DNA from: a candidate division WWE3 bacterium RIFCSPHIGHO2_01_FULL_40_23
GTDB taxonomy: Bacteria > Patescibacteria > WWE3 > UBA101185 > 2-01-FULL-41-18
Direction: 5' to 3'
Assembly: GCA_001772615.1 (NCBI GenBank)
Contig: MEUZ01000007.1
Span: 62,001 to 126,000, forward strand
Length of the DNA stretch: 64,000 bases
The notes under the pieces were generated by a model. That model was not told where the DNA came from and searched no databases. It saw only the letters and a program-made list of their open reading frames with translations. This document shows, in pieces, positions 49,013 through 56,553 of the stretch. A program made the translations under genes and the position numbers. Every line of letters begins with the position of its first letter. Positions within the stretch are counted from its first letter, which is position 1.

Positions 49013-50668
49013 CTATTCTTCCTTTGCGTCTGATAAGCTCTCTAAAACTCTCTTTGCGTCCTTGTTTTGAGGGTCAAGCTCCAAAACTTTTAAAAGATAA
49101 GATTGGGCCCAGCTCACCCTACCCTTCACCAGCTCAACTTCTGACATATTGTAGTAAGACTGCCACATTAAAGGGTAATTATTGATATTACCCATGAAAA
49201 TCTTCTCCGCCTCATTGACCTTGCCAAGCCTTAAGTAGCTTAATCCGAGATTATTGTAAGCATCAGGGTAAACACCGCCTCTTAACTCAATTGCCTTCTT
49301 AAATTCATCGGAAGCCCCTTCGTAATCTTTTTTAGTTAGGTATGTTTCACCAAGCAGTTTGTGGGCTCTTGAGCTATTGGGTACAACTCTTACTGCAGAT
49401 TTCCATAAATTTTCGGGTGTTGACCACTCTCTGTTCCTAAAAATCACCTTAGTTGAGTACAATATTACTAATATACCCCCTAGAATCATTGCCAAACTGT
49501 CAAATCTTGCCTTTTTTGATATCCAGATAAAAAACAATGCGACAAGTGAGCAGAAAGCCACGTTCCCAAGATATAAATACCTTTCGGTAAAATAAGAAGA
49601 TGTCTGAACCGGGCTGAAAGTCGGCCCAAGAGAAACAACAACAAACAAGAGAAGTCCCGATACTTCCCTGTAAATCTCCCACAAATACAAAATCAGACCG
49701 AATACCACAACGGTGAAAGCCCAGAATACAAAAACATCAAAGTCAGTAACAACATCACCTTCGTGAAATATAGACAATCCCAGGGGAAAGGACAAAAGCT
49801 TAAAGTTACTATAAATCTCATAAGGAACTCTCTCAAAGTAGGGGGCGGAACCCTCAATATTTGCCTCAAATGAGCCTTGGAGGTAGTCAATTCTTGCTGA
49901 ATACGGCCTTACAATAAGAAAAATGTGGATAAGCATGACAAAAATAAGAGGGATAAAACGGAATCGGGAGGATACTTTTTTCTCAAACTGATAGTTATAA
50001 ATCTGATCAATGATTATTAAAAGTGGAATAAACATCACCGAAAAGCTGTTATTTACAAGAACAAGAGTAATTCCGTAAACGACGACGGTGCCTAAAAAAT
50101 ACCTGATTTTATTGGTGTTTCTAAACAAAAGGTATAAAACGGCCATAAATAGAAAACCCATGGCGTTTGTTATGTAAATTGAGGCCGAAATCCATGAGAC
50201 TGCCTCCGTATTTATCGGAGAAACGGCAAAAAGCAGGGACGACAATTTTGCCGTTTTTTTATCAAAAAGCATTGAAACAAGGACAAAAACTAAAATAACG
50301 GCCAAAATATGAAACAAAACATGAGTCAAATGCAAAGGAACAGGATTTAAGTCGAAAAACCTGAAAGACATGGCATAAATGACCTTCTGCAGATTTAGTG
50401 TTTTAAGAGAGGCTTTTAAATCCCTCACTTCGACGTTTTCTTTAAAGCCAAGAATATCATCCGCTACAAACTCCCCTTTTAAAGAGTTAAAGTAAATCCC
50501 CAAAGCCGCCAAAACCACAAGTAAAATGAACTTATAGTTGGATAAAAGGTAACGGAGTACATTTGAAATAGAGTTAAACTCCCCGCTTTGAGCCGCTTCG
50601 GGGGCTTTTATCTCCCCTACCCTATTTAACCCTTTATCAAGTTTTCTTTTGGCTTTAGCATTTTTCAT
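49013..50668 (-). CDS. Polytopic membrane protein with C-terminal TPR repeats (TMTC-like)
   Basis: 551 residues: about ten membrane helices (about 50-405), then tetratricopeptide repeats (about 425-545; NSSRAHKLLGETYLTKKDY, AYNNLGLSYLRLGK). The layout and YFNSLKGEFVADD loop match TMTC-type GT-C glycosyltransferases that move mannose from a lipid carrier onto proteins. The acidic DD in the first outer loop is the candidate catalytic site. The sugar and target are unknown. Confidence 0.8.
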   Translation of the reverse strand: MKNAKAKRKLDKGLNRVGEIKAPEAAQSGEFNSISNVLRYLLSNYKFILLVVLAALGIYFNSLKGEFVADDILGFKENVEVRDLKASLKTLNLQKVIYAMSFRFFDLNPVPLHLTHVLFHILAVILVFVLVSMLFDKKTAKLSSLLFAVSPINTEAVSWISASIYITNAMGFLFMAVLYLLFRNTNKIRYFLGTVVVYGITLVLVNNSFSVMFIPLLIIIDQIYNYQFEKKVSSRFRFIPLIFVMLIHIFLIVRPYSARIDYLQGSFEANIEGSAPYFERVPYEIYSNFKLLSFPLGLSIFHEGDVVTDFDVFVFWAFTVVVFGLILYLWEIYREVSGLLLFVVVSLGPTFSPVQTSSYFTERYLYLGNVAFCSLVALFFIWISKKARFDSLAMILGGILVILYSTKVIFRNREWSTPENLWKSAVRVVPNSSRAHKLLGETYLTKKDYEGASDEFKKAIELRGGVYPDAYNNLGLSYLRLGKVNEAEKIFMGNINNYPLMWQSYYNMSEVELVKGRVSWAQSYLLKVLELDPQNKDAKRVLESLSDAKEE

Positions 50669-50765
50669 ATTAATTACAGATGGAAATCAGACAGAAGCCT
50701 AAGTTGATTTCCTTCGTAAAAATTGATACAAGTATATTATCCTATTCCCCCTATGGAGGTTAAAT

Positions 50766-50954
50766 ATGTCAGCCTTTTGGACGGCAGGAGCGATCCTGGT
50801 CGTGGTTCTGCTGGTTCTGTTCTTCGCAGCTATGTACAGCGCAGACGAGCGTGCCCGCCGCCAGAAAGAGGCGGAGGAAAGATACATGGCCCCGACTCCG
50901 GACATGGTCGCGCAACCATTCATCCGCGACGGGCCAAATGGCGGCGGACAATAG
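50766..50954 (+). CDS. Orphan single-helix membrane protein
   Basis: 62 residues: membrane helix (about 4-26), then a charged helix (SADERARRQKEAEERY) and a Pro/Gly-rich end. ATGGAGG precedes ATG. Strongly GC-richer than neighbouring genes. Family unknown. Confidence 0.7.
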   Translation: MSAFWTAGAILVVVLLVLFFAAMYSADERARRQKEAEERYMAPTPDMVAQPFIRDGPNGGGQ

Positions 50955-51003
50955 TTTCTCCAACCCAAAATCACAAAAAGAGGCGGTCTAAAACAGGCTC
51001 ATC

Positions 51004-51045
51004 ACACACGGAGGTTTACACCAAAATCTCCGTGTGTCTTATCTT
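51004..51045 (+). terminator. Intrinsic terminator
   Basis: ACACACGGAG/CTCCGTGTGT stem followed by CTTATCTT; about 50 bases after the stop. Confidence 0.82.
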
Positions 51046-51049
51046 AAAC

Positions 51050-51078
51050 TTGACGGCCATTTACAATTAAGGTATAAA
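51050..51078 (+). promoter_or_regulatory. Promoter of a short transcript
   Basis: TTGACG (51050-51055), 17-nt spacer, TATAAA (51073-51078). Confidence 0.6.
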
Positions 51079-51086
51079 TTAAAGCA

Positions 51087-51161
51087 ATGAAAGAAGCGGC
51101 AATTTTCCTGTTACAACGACATATTTCGTATTGGCACAGACACAAACAGCTTGGTGTTTGA
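51087..51161 (+). CDS. Possible leaderless 24-residue peptide or small RNA
   Basis: ATG eight bases after the -10 box opens a frame MKEAAIFLLQRHISYWHRHK and four more residues. The transcript would end at the terminator 51189-51216, about 130 nt in all. It may be a mini-gene or a non-coding RNA with a decoy frame. Confidence 0.35.
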   Translation: MKEAAIFLLQRHISYWHRHKQLGV

Positions 51162-51188
51162 CTCCGGGTTTATTAACCCAATAATGTA

Positions 51189-51216
51189 AGCTCGGAGCTA
51201 AATCCCGAGCTTTTTT
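51189..51216 (+). terminator. Intrinsic terminator
   Basis: GCTCGG/CCCGAGC stem followed by TTTTTTGTTTTT. Confidence 0.88.
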
Positions 51217-51350
51217 GTTTTTCTCTAAAAAAGTTGGGGCTTGGTTAAAAAGACAAATTTTGTTTGCCTTTTAAACCCCGTCCTAACCGCTTTGCAAAAC
51301 CGAATTTAGTTTTGTGAGGACATGACGTGGAGAAAGGATCGGACTTAGCC

Positions 51351-51470
51351 ATGACGTACCCGAGCTACCGCCCGGCCTACCCGCCCCCGGCTCGCCCCGC
51401 TGATGATTACGATCATCCGCCCCAGGCGCGCACCGCGGACGATTGGCCGCCTCCCGCTCGCCCTAGCTAA
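51351..51470 (+). CDS. Orphan proline-rich mini-protein
   Basis: 39 residues of low complexity: Pro, Ala, Arg, Tyr and Asp, with a repeated unit (PPPARPADDYDHPP and RTADDWPPPARPS). Very GC-rich compared with its surroundings. GGAGAAAGG lies 14 bases before ATG. The 118 bases upstream (51233-51350) hold two hairpins (AAAAG..CTTTT type and CAAAAC/GTTTTG). A strong terminator follows. Function unknown; intrinsically disordered. Confidence 0.65.
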   Translation: MTYPSYRPAYPPPARPADDYDHPPQARTADDWPPPARPS

Positions 51471-51490
51471 ACCGGCACGGGAGTAAGACA

Positions 51491-51560
51491 TTGGACGGTA
51501 AGGAGAGTAGTTTGAAAGAAGCAGCTTCCTTACCGTCCAAGTTCATTTTACCATTAGCGT
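51491..51560 (+). terminator. Intrinsic terminator
   Basis: 14-bp stem TTGGACGGTAAGGA/TCCTTACCGTCCAA followed by GTTCATTTTA. Confidence 0.85.
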
Positions 51561-51582
51561 ATACATCAATAAGCAGGCTCAC

Positions 51583-51722
51583 GATTCCGGGATTTAGATC
51601 CCCGCTTTCGCGGGGATGACATCTGTAATACGGAATGACAACCCCCCCACTTGTCATTCCGTGCCTGACACGGAATCTCTCTAGGTTGTCGTTGAGATTC
51701 CGCATCAAGTGCGGGATGACAG
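51583..51722. repeat. REP-like repeat cluster
   Basis: At least three palindromes: CCCCGCTTTCGCGGGGATGAC, TTGTCATTCCGTGCCTGACACGGAAT and ATTCCGCATCAAGTGCGGGATGAC (each shown in part). They fill the spacer before the peptidase gene; no gene seen here. Confidence 0.72.
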
Positions 51723-51781
51723 TATGAGACGTAAATTGAGCTTTGATATTATCGGACTTGAGCTATATATTGACAACAAAT

Positions 51782-52870
51782 ATGAACGAAAAATTACAAA
51801 GGCTTTCAAAAAAATTAAAAGACCAAAAAGTTGACACGTTTCTCATATCCAATTACTACAGCATTTATTATTTGAGTGGCTTTAAAGGAGCCGTATCCGA
51901 AGACAGGGAGGTATATTTAGTCTATTCAAAGAAAAAATTGAACCTAGTGGCTCCACGCCTCTATCAGGAGGAAGCGAAGGCTCTCTCATCCAAAGACCTG
52001 AAGGTTTTTATAACCAGTGAAAGAGACAAGCTCCTTGCAACGGCTACCGACCTTCTTGATGCCAAACAAACCGTCGGCTTTGAATCCGAGGACTTGAAGT
52101 ACAAGGAGTATGAGGAAACCAGGCTTTTGCTAAAGGAGAAAAAGCTCATAAGCCTTGAAAATTTAGTGCTTGGCATAAGGGAGATTAAGACGGGAGAGGA
52201 AATAAGCCTTATAAGAAAAGCGCAGGAGATTACCTACAAAGCTTTAAAAAAGGTTCTTCCTTTAATTAAAGAAGGGATAACTGAAAAGGAAATTTCCGAG
52301 AAACTGCGTCTTTCAATGCTCTCACTAGGCGCAGAGAGCGAGTCTTTTGGCTCAATTGTTGCGGCAAATAAAGGTTCCGCATTGCCGCATTACGAAACAT
52401 CAAATAAAAAAATTAAAAACGGGGACATGATTTTAATTGATTGGGGAGCAAAATATAAAGGATACTGCGGTGACTCAACGAGAGTTATATTTCTTAAAAA
52501 GGTTCCTGGTGACACAGTTGCAAACGTTTATAATCTTGTTCTTAAAGCACAGGAAAAGGCTATAAATGGCTTAAAGGCTGGAATGACAGGAAGTGAGGGT
52601 TATGATATGGCTAATAAAGTTTTTGTTGAGAACAAAGTTGAAAAATATTTTACGCACGGGCTTGGGCATGGCATCGGTCTTGCAGTTCATGAAGAACCTT
52701 ATTTAAGAAAAACGGTAGAGAAACCGCTTCTTGAGGGATCTGTATTTAGCGTAGAGCCCGGTTTGTACTTTACAAAATGGGGAGGAATAAGAATTGAGGA
52801 CCTCGTTGCCCTTAGAGCAGACAAAGCCGAGGTGCTTGGCAGTTACCCAAAAGAAATCGTCATTTTATAA
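51782..52870 (+). CDS. Xaa-Pro aminopeptidase/dipeptidase (M24 family)
   Basis: 362 residues from the ATG at 51782. N-terminal creatinase-like domain (about 1-125) and M24 pita-bread domain with the dimetal ligands: Asp in LIDWG, Asp in CGDSTRV, His in HGLGHGIG, Glu in SVEPGLY and Glu in IRIEDLV. Cleaves N-terminal residues next to proline. A TATATT box lies ten bases before ATG. Confidence 0.93.
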   Translation: MNEKLQRLSKKLKDQKVDTFLISNYYSIYYLSGFKGAVSEDREVYLVYSKKKLNLVAPRLYQEEAKALSSKDLKVFITSERDKLLATATDLLDAKQTVGFESEDLKYKEYEETRLLLKEKKLISLENLVLGIREIKTGEEISLIRKAQEITYKALKKVLPLIKEGITEKEISEKLRLSMLSLGAESESFGSIVAANKGSALPHYETSNKKIKNGDMILIDWGAKYKGYCGDSTRVIFLKKVPGDTVANVYNLVLKAQEKAINGLKAGMTGSEGYDMANKVFVENKVEKYFTHGLGHGIGLAVHEEPYLRKTVEKPLLEGSVFSVEPGLYFTKWGGIRIEDLVALRADKAEVLGSYPKEIVIL

Positions 52871-52885
52871 AAGTTCAAGTCTTAA

Positions 52886-52914
52886 TTGACACAGGTTTAA
52901 CTTTCAAAGATAAT
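52886..52914 (+). promoter_or_regulatory. Leaderless promoter of rpmG
   Basis: Perfect TTGACA (52886-52891), 17-nt spacer, GATAAT (52909-52914), seven bases to ATG. Confidence 0.68.
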
Positions 52915-52921
52915 TCAACGC

Positions 52922-53095
52922 ATGGCAAAAAAGACTTCAAGAATACTTTTGTTACTTGTTTGCACCCAATGCAAAAGTCAAAACTACATAACGGCAAAAA
53001 ATAAAATTAACTCAACCGATAAGATAACGCTTAAAAAATACTGCAAAAAGTGTAAAGCCCATACTGAACACAAAGAATCCACCAAGCTTAAATAA
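52922..53095 (+). CDS. rpmG: 50S ribosomal protein L33
   Basis: 57 residues: MAKKTSRILLLLVC start, zinc-binding CTQC and CKKC pairs, YITAKNK and KYCKKCKAHTEHKE. No Shine-Dalgarno; predicted leaderless. Together with the flanking tRNAs it appears to be a remnant of the widespread tRNA-Thr/Tyr/Gly/Thr-tuf-rpmG-tRNA-Trp-secE order. Confidence 0.93.
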   Translation: MAKKTSRILLLLVCTQCKSQNYITAKNKINSTDKITLKKYCKKCKAHTEHKESTKLK

Positions 53096-53163
53096 CCTAT
53101 AATTTGACAACTCAGCGGGTTCTATTAGAATATTCTTATCCACACAAACAAAAGGAGAGGGAA

Positions 53164-53481
53164 ATGGCAACTGACGTTCAAGTTCGCCCAGACGATATCA
53201 ACCTCCAAACAACACTTAGAGATACATTTGGAAAATGGGAGGCGGAACTTGCCGCAACTATAATCGTAGTTTTCTGTAGGGATCGCAGGGGTTGGGTGAA
53301 GTTTTCATCCGAAGACATCACTCGCCTTGCGCCAGGCAGGGACGGGATTCTCGCACAAGTTGGACTCGAAATACTGGTTGAAAAGCGCTGGATAACAAAG
53401 GTCGAGGGTGATCTTCTTCAAGTCACACCGGCTTTCATAGAAAGGTGCCATGAAAAGCATCCCGTGATTGCCAGGGCATGA
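53164..53481 (+). CDS. Orphan protein, tandem paralogue 1 of 3
   Basis: 105 residues from the ATG at 53164 with AAAGGAGAG upstream. Shares with the next two genes the pattern LRxTFxxWExxLAATxIVxxC, then WVxF, then an (E/K)GDLLQVTxxF end. The helix-strand order resembles a winged-helix fold, without proof. Own terminator at 53491. Confidence 0.75.
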   Translation: MATDVQVRPDDINLQTTLRDTFGKWEAELAATIIVVFCRDRRGWVKFSSEDITRLAPGRDGILAQVGLEILVEKRWITKVEGDLLQVTPAFIERCHEKHPVIARA

Positions 53482-53490
53482 ATGATTCCA

Positions 53491-53528
53491 GGAGGAAGCT
53501 TAAACACATAAACTTCCTCCTTTTTGTT
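53491..53528 (+). terminator. Intrinsic terminator
   Basis: GGAGGAAG/CTTCCTCC stem followed by TTTTTGTTT. Confidence 0.9.
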
Positions 53529-53639
53529 TCAAAAATAACTCTACTTGTACGACCTAAAACACCACTCGTCCCCTCCTGACTTGACCAGGAACCTAATTAA
53601 AGTAAAATCTACTTAACCCTAAAAAAGCGGAGAGAACCA

Positions 53640-53954
53640 ATGTTAACCAGCACAATCAAACCTGAAGATATTGACCCCGAGGGGGTGCTGATGCCTGGAA
53701 AGTACGTTATGAAGGGAATTGAAATAGTCTGGCCATTAATTGTGAGATGGTGTCAGACTAAAGGCGGGTGGGTCCCTTTCTCTAATGCGGAGCTTCTTCC
53801 TTTTTGCAAAAACCATGTGACGGATGACCTCTACGTTGGCATCGGCCTGATGCAGCTCCACGAGAAAGGGTTTTTAACAAAACTGGGTCAGTTTACATAC
53901 GAAGTTACGGAAGCATTTGTCCAACTTCTTCCGAGGAAACAACCACCTAGATGA
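53640..53954 (+). CDS. Orphan protein, tandem paralogue 2 of 3
   Basis: 104 residues. GCGGAGAG precedes ATG. Conserved positions shared with its neighbours: WPLIVRWCQTKGGWVPFS, a GIGLMQLHEKGFL helix-turn and YEVTEAFV near the end. The most diverged of the three. It is 16 bases upstream of paralogue 3, so the two form an operon. Confidence 0.75.
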   Translation: MLTSTIKPEDIDPEGVLMPGKYVMKGIEIVWPLIVRWCQTKGGWVPFSNAELLPFCKNHVTDDLYVGIGLMQLHEKGFLTKLGQFTYEVTEAFVQLLPRKQPPR

Positions 53955-53970
53955 GAAATAAGGAGAGAAA

Positions 53971-54276
53971 ATGCTTACAGTTCAAATCTTGCCTGAACAC
54001 ATTCTGTTAACGGAAGGTCTTCGCGGTACTTTCCCTGGATGGGAAGGGAATTTAGCCGCGACCGTCATAGTTACATATTGTATGAGCAAACAGGCGTGGG
54101 TCCCCTTCACTATGGGGGATTTGACCGAGTGGATGAAGCTATTTAGCTCGGCGCAGGATGGTATCTACATCCTTCTTGGGTATGGGTACCTGACAGAGGG
54201 AAAAGGAGGACAGCTTCAGGTAACAGAAGACTTCGTTCGGCTCTGCTACCAAAAGCACCCCCACCCCAGACTTTGA
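53971..54276 (+). CDS. Orphan protein, tandem paralogue 3 of 3
   Basis: 101 residues. AAGGAGAG precedes ATG. Aligns well with paralogue 1: TFPGWEGNLAATVIVTYC, AWVPFTMGDL, LQVTEDFVRLCYQKHPHP. No known family. The terminator that follows is nearly the same sequence as that of paralogue 1, so the whole unit including the terminator was probably duplicated. Confidence 0.77.
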   Translation: MLTVQILPEHILLTEGLRGTFPGWEGNLAATVIVTYCMSKQAWVPFTMGDLTEWMKLFSSAQDGIYILLGYGYLTEGKGGQLQVTEDFVRLCYQKHPHPRL

Positions 54277-54284
54277 ATCCCAAA

Positions 54285-54321
54285 GGAGGAAGCCAAACCC
54301 ACAGCTTCCTCCCTTTTATTT
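54285..54321 (+). terminator. Intrinsic terminator
   Basis: GGAGGAAGC/GCTTCCTCC stem followed by CTTTTATTT; close copy of the one at 53491. Confidence 0.9.
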
Positions 54322-54360
54322 CATGTCTATATTCTCTTCGACACCCTGGGGATTTTTTTT

Positions 54361-54395
54361 CAGGTTGTCATTCTGGACCTGATCCAGAATCATGT
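54361..54395. repeat. REP-like palindrome
   Basis: GTTGTCATTCTGGACCTGATCCAGAATCATG, arms ATTCTGGA/TCCAGAAT. Confidence 0.68.
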
Positions 54396-54453
54396 CTTAA
54401 TTTCATAAAAATTGTACTTTCAAGACTAAAAACTTATAATTAGAGAGCCATAT

Positions 54454-54527
54454 AGGGGTGTCGTTCAGCGGCAGGACGTTGGTCTCCAAAACCAATAACG
54501 GGGGTTCGATTCCCTCCACCCCTGCCA
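54454..54527 (+). tRNA. tRNA-Trp (CCA)
   Basis: Acceptor AGGGGTG/CACCCCT, anticodon loop CTCCAAA (CCA), T-loop GTTCGATTC, CCA tail encoded. The anticodon reads only UGG, consistent with UGA as a stop. A TATAAT-like box lies at 54436. Confidence 0.95.
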
Positions 54528-54606
54528 AACAACCTATAGTTTGACTTAGGAATTTAAATCTTATACACTATAACAAGTTAATCTTGATCACAAAACGGAG
54601 CTTAAA

Positions 54607-54891
54607 ATGCCAATGCAACCTGGTGAGGCCATCAAAAAAGCAATTGAATGGTTGGTTAGCAATAAAGATAACCTTGAAGGAAAAAAATGTTCCCTTCCTT
54701 ACGTGGAGGAGCATTTAATCAGGGTTTTCTTTGGCGGCAGTACCCCTGAAAGCAATGGCTGGATTGCCATTTGGACAACTAACCGAAATCCAAATGACAA
54801 ACTCAAAGCCGAAGAAAGTGCTGCAGATATTGTAGCCGCCCTACACAGAGAACTCAAACAAAAGGGATACACAGTTACGACATATCATTAA
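54607..54891 (+). CDS. Orphan protein, first of a three-gene unit
   Basis: 94 residues, alpha/beta, with helices at both ends (GEAIKKAIEWLVSNKD; ADIVAALHRELKQKGY) around a small sheet (RVFFGG, GWIAIWTT). Family unknown. ACGGAGC precedes ATG. It leads a run of three small same-strand genes with gaps of 24 and 42 bases and one terminator at the end. Confidence 0.7.
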   Translation: MPMQPGEAIKKAIEWLVSNKDNLEGKKCSLPYVEEHLIRVFFGGSTPESNGWIAIWTTNRNPNDKLKAEESAADIVAALHRELKQKGYTVTTYH

Positions 54892-54915
54892 AGCTATGCA
54901 GAAAAGGAGACGGAA

Positions 54916-55182
54916 ATGTCAGACACTTCAACAGCAGGATCAGATCAAGACTGGAAGGCAGAGAGCGCTGGATTAAGCGCCTTGGACTGGCTCCTAAAGA
55001 ACAGGCCAGAGCGCCATACCCAAAAGCAGATCTTTGCAGTTTCCAAGCCCGCCATACTACCCTTAGAGGACGCTTCGGGGTATAGCGTTATAATGGCCCT
55101 AAAGGGGACCGGCGGTTACTGGTTCTATACTTTTGAGGTACGCGGAGAACAGGTTACTTTAATAAGTGAAGAACAAAAGTAA
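54916..55182 (+). CDS. Orphan protein, second of a three-gene unit
   Basis: 88 residues, soluble: acidic start, a helix (LSALDWLLKNRPERH), then strands (VIMALKGTGGYWFYTFEVRG). AAAGGAGA precedes ATG. Its helix-plus-sheet layout is loosely like the preceding protein (AIEWLVSN vs ALDWLLKN), so the two may be distant relatives. Confidence 0.7.
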   Translation: MSDTSTAGSDQDWKAESAGLSALDWLLKNRPERHTQKQIFAVSKPAILPLEDASGYSVIMALKGTGGYWFYTFEVRGEQVTLISEEQK

Positions 55183-55224
55183 CCTGCACGGACTAAACTA
55201 ATCCCAAATCCAAAGGAGGATACG

Positions 55225-55461
55225 ATGGACCCTATGGCAATAGCTATACTGGCCCTTATAGCTGCAACTGGCGAGAGGGTAGCAACGATAACGCAGCTTG
55301 TGGCCTGGCCAGATAGTTACGAATTCTGTGCGGTGACAGAACTTGGAAGGATCTTCTGCGTGATCGTGAGGCAGAAGGAAATGTCAGGAACACTCCAGGA
55401 TCTTTCCGCGAAGAAGTCAAGCGAGTTCTCCTACACTCCCAACGGCGTCATACTACAATAG
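55225..55461 (+). CDS. Orphan protein, third of a three-gene unit
   Basis: 78 residues: a hydrophobic N-terminal helix (AIAILALIAATGERVA), then a beta-rich part with two Cys (FCAVTELGRIFCVIV). AAAGGAGG precedes ATG. Family unknown. Confidence 0.7.
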   Translation: MDPMAIAILALIAATGERVATITQLVAWPDSYEFCAVTELGRIFCVIVRQKEMSGTLQDLSAKKSSEFSYTPNGVILQ

Positions 55462-55480
55462 CCTCTGATGTCGGAACAAA

Positions 55481-55509
55481 ACGGTTCTTCTAAAAAGAGC
55501 CGTTTTTTG
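55481..55509 (+). terminator. Intrinsic terminator of the three-gene unit
   Basis: AACGGTTCTT paired with AAGAGCCGTT (one G-T), followed by TTTTTTG. Confidence 0.87.
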
Positions 55510-55553
55510 TTACCCACTTCTCACAACAATTAATCTGAAAAACTATAAAAAAT

Positions 55554-55571
55554 CCCAACTTCTTCCACCAC
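55554..55571 (+). repeat. 18-bp direct repeat, copy 1
   Basis: CCCAACTTCTTCCACCAC, identical to 56554-56571 exactly 1000 bp away; each copy is just upstream of a toxin-antitoxin promoter. Confidence 0.75.
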
Positions 55572-55586
55572 CCCCCAAATAATTGG

Positions 55587-55615
55587 TTGACAGAATTCTG
55601 TAAGAATTCTATAAT
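55587..55615 (+). promoter_or_regulatory. Consensus promoter and operator of the phd-relE module
   Basis: Perfect TTGACA (55587-55592), 17-nt spacer, perfect TATAAT (55610-55615), six bases to the GTG start. The palindrome AGAATTCT occurs twice with a 3-nt gap (55592-55610), filling the spacer: a likely autoregulation site for the antitoxin. Confidence 0.8.
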
Positions 55616-55621
55616 TTACCT

Positions 55622-55909
55622 GTGACTCAAGAACAAATTATAAAAAAGGAAAGATTTACCAGCATTCAGGAAGCACAGGCAGGGCTCACGAACATCCTTA
55701 AAAAAGCTCAGGAAGGTGAATTTTTCTATAGAGTCCTTCGAAACAATGAACCGATCGGTGTTCTCCTTCCCAATAACCTCTGGGAGGACTTAATTGAAGA
55801 TTTGGAAGCTCTTAGTTCACCAAACTATTTAAAAAGCATAAAAGAAGCCAGAAAATCTAAAAAATTCTATACTCTAGAAGAAGTAAAAAAACAACTCAAC
55901 CTCAAATAA
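55622..55909 (+). CDS. Phd/YefM-type antitoxin
   Basis: 95 residues from GTG, leaderless. ERFTSIQEAQAGLTNILKKAQ and RVLRNNEPIGVLLP are the Phd/YefM fold that binds operator DNA; the charged C-terminal half (KSIKEARKSKKFYTLEEV) is the usual toxin-binding tail. Paired with a RelE-like toxin whose frame is broken. The strong consensus promoter indicates high unrepressed expression. Confidence 0.88.
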   Translation: MTQEQIIKKERFTSIQEAQAGLTNILKKAQEGEFFYRVLRNNEPIGVLLPNNLWEDLIEDLEALSSPNYLKSIKEARKSKKFYTLEEVKKQLNLK

Positions 55910-55910
55910 T

Positions 55911-56161
55911 GTGCGAATTATATTATCCAAGCGGGCTTTAAAAGATCTAAAGAAGATTAGCGCTGATAAAGGCGCCAGATCATTGATAAGCTTTCTTATT
56001 TTGAAAAGCAAGAAAACCCTTTGCTGTTCTCCGGACCGTTAACACACTCTACACTTGGGCAAGCCAAGTTTAGAATTGGAGAATACAGAGTAACTTTTGA
56101 CCATGATAACGAAAAAATAATAATCTTAAGAATTGGGCACAGGAAAGAAATTTACAAATAA
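55911..56161 (+). pseudogene. RelE/ParE-family toxin, frameshifted
   Basis: A GTG one base after the antitoxin stop starts RIILSKRALKDLKKISADKG in one frame. From about 55982 the family sequence continues in another frame (IDKLSYFEKQENPLLFSGP, GQAKFRIGEYRVTFDHD, LRIGHRKEIYK) to TAA at 56159. One base appears missing near 55980-55982. Both halves match RelE toxins, so the gene was intact recently or the break is a sequencing error. As written no full toxin is made. Confidence 0.8.
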
Positions 56162-56199
56162 TACAGGGTTCTAACTTCTCCCCCCACTCCCTGCCAAGC

Positions 56200-56529
56200 T
56201 TAGAAACTTAACATCGGATAAACGTCAAAAGCTACTTCTTCATAAGGATGGACTTCCCTTACAGCCCTCATCACTGCTTCAAGTTTATCTTTCTCACAAA
56301 CAGTCTCAATTCTTTCCTCTTCCACTAATACCAGCCCTCCGACTTTTCCAATTGCGGGATGTGAACCTTCCAATGGTTTGTACCTACCCTCTCCCTTAAC
56401 AGAAAAACTGCAGTGACTGTAATTGCCTATCTTCCCCGCACCAGAATTCCCAATTGCCTCTCTTACCCTATCCGCGTGTGTTTGAGGAACAAAAACCACC
56501 AATTTAACTAATTCACCTTCCTGATTCAT
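56200..56529 (-). CDS. YqfO/NIF3-type dimerisation-domain protein
   Basis: 109 residues matching the PII/CutA-like domain found inserted in NIF3/YqfO proteins: LVKLVVFVPQTHADRVREA, GNYSHCSFSVKGEGRYKP, and VREVHPYEEVAFDVYP. It stands alone without the NIF3 catalytic part. Function of standalone copies is unknown. Lies between two toxin-antitoxin modules in opposite direction. Confidence 0.85.
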   Translation of the reverse strand: MNQEGELVKLVVFVPQTHADRVREAIGNSGAGKIGNYSHCSFSVKGEGRYKPLEGSHPAIGKVGGLVLVEEERIETVCEKDKLEAVMRAVREVHPYEEVAFDVYPMLSF

Positions 56530-56553
56530 CCTAATATCAATTTAGCAAAAAAC

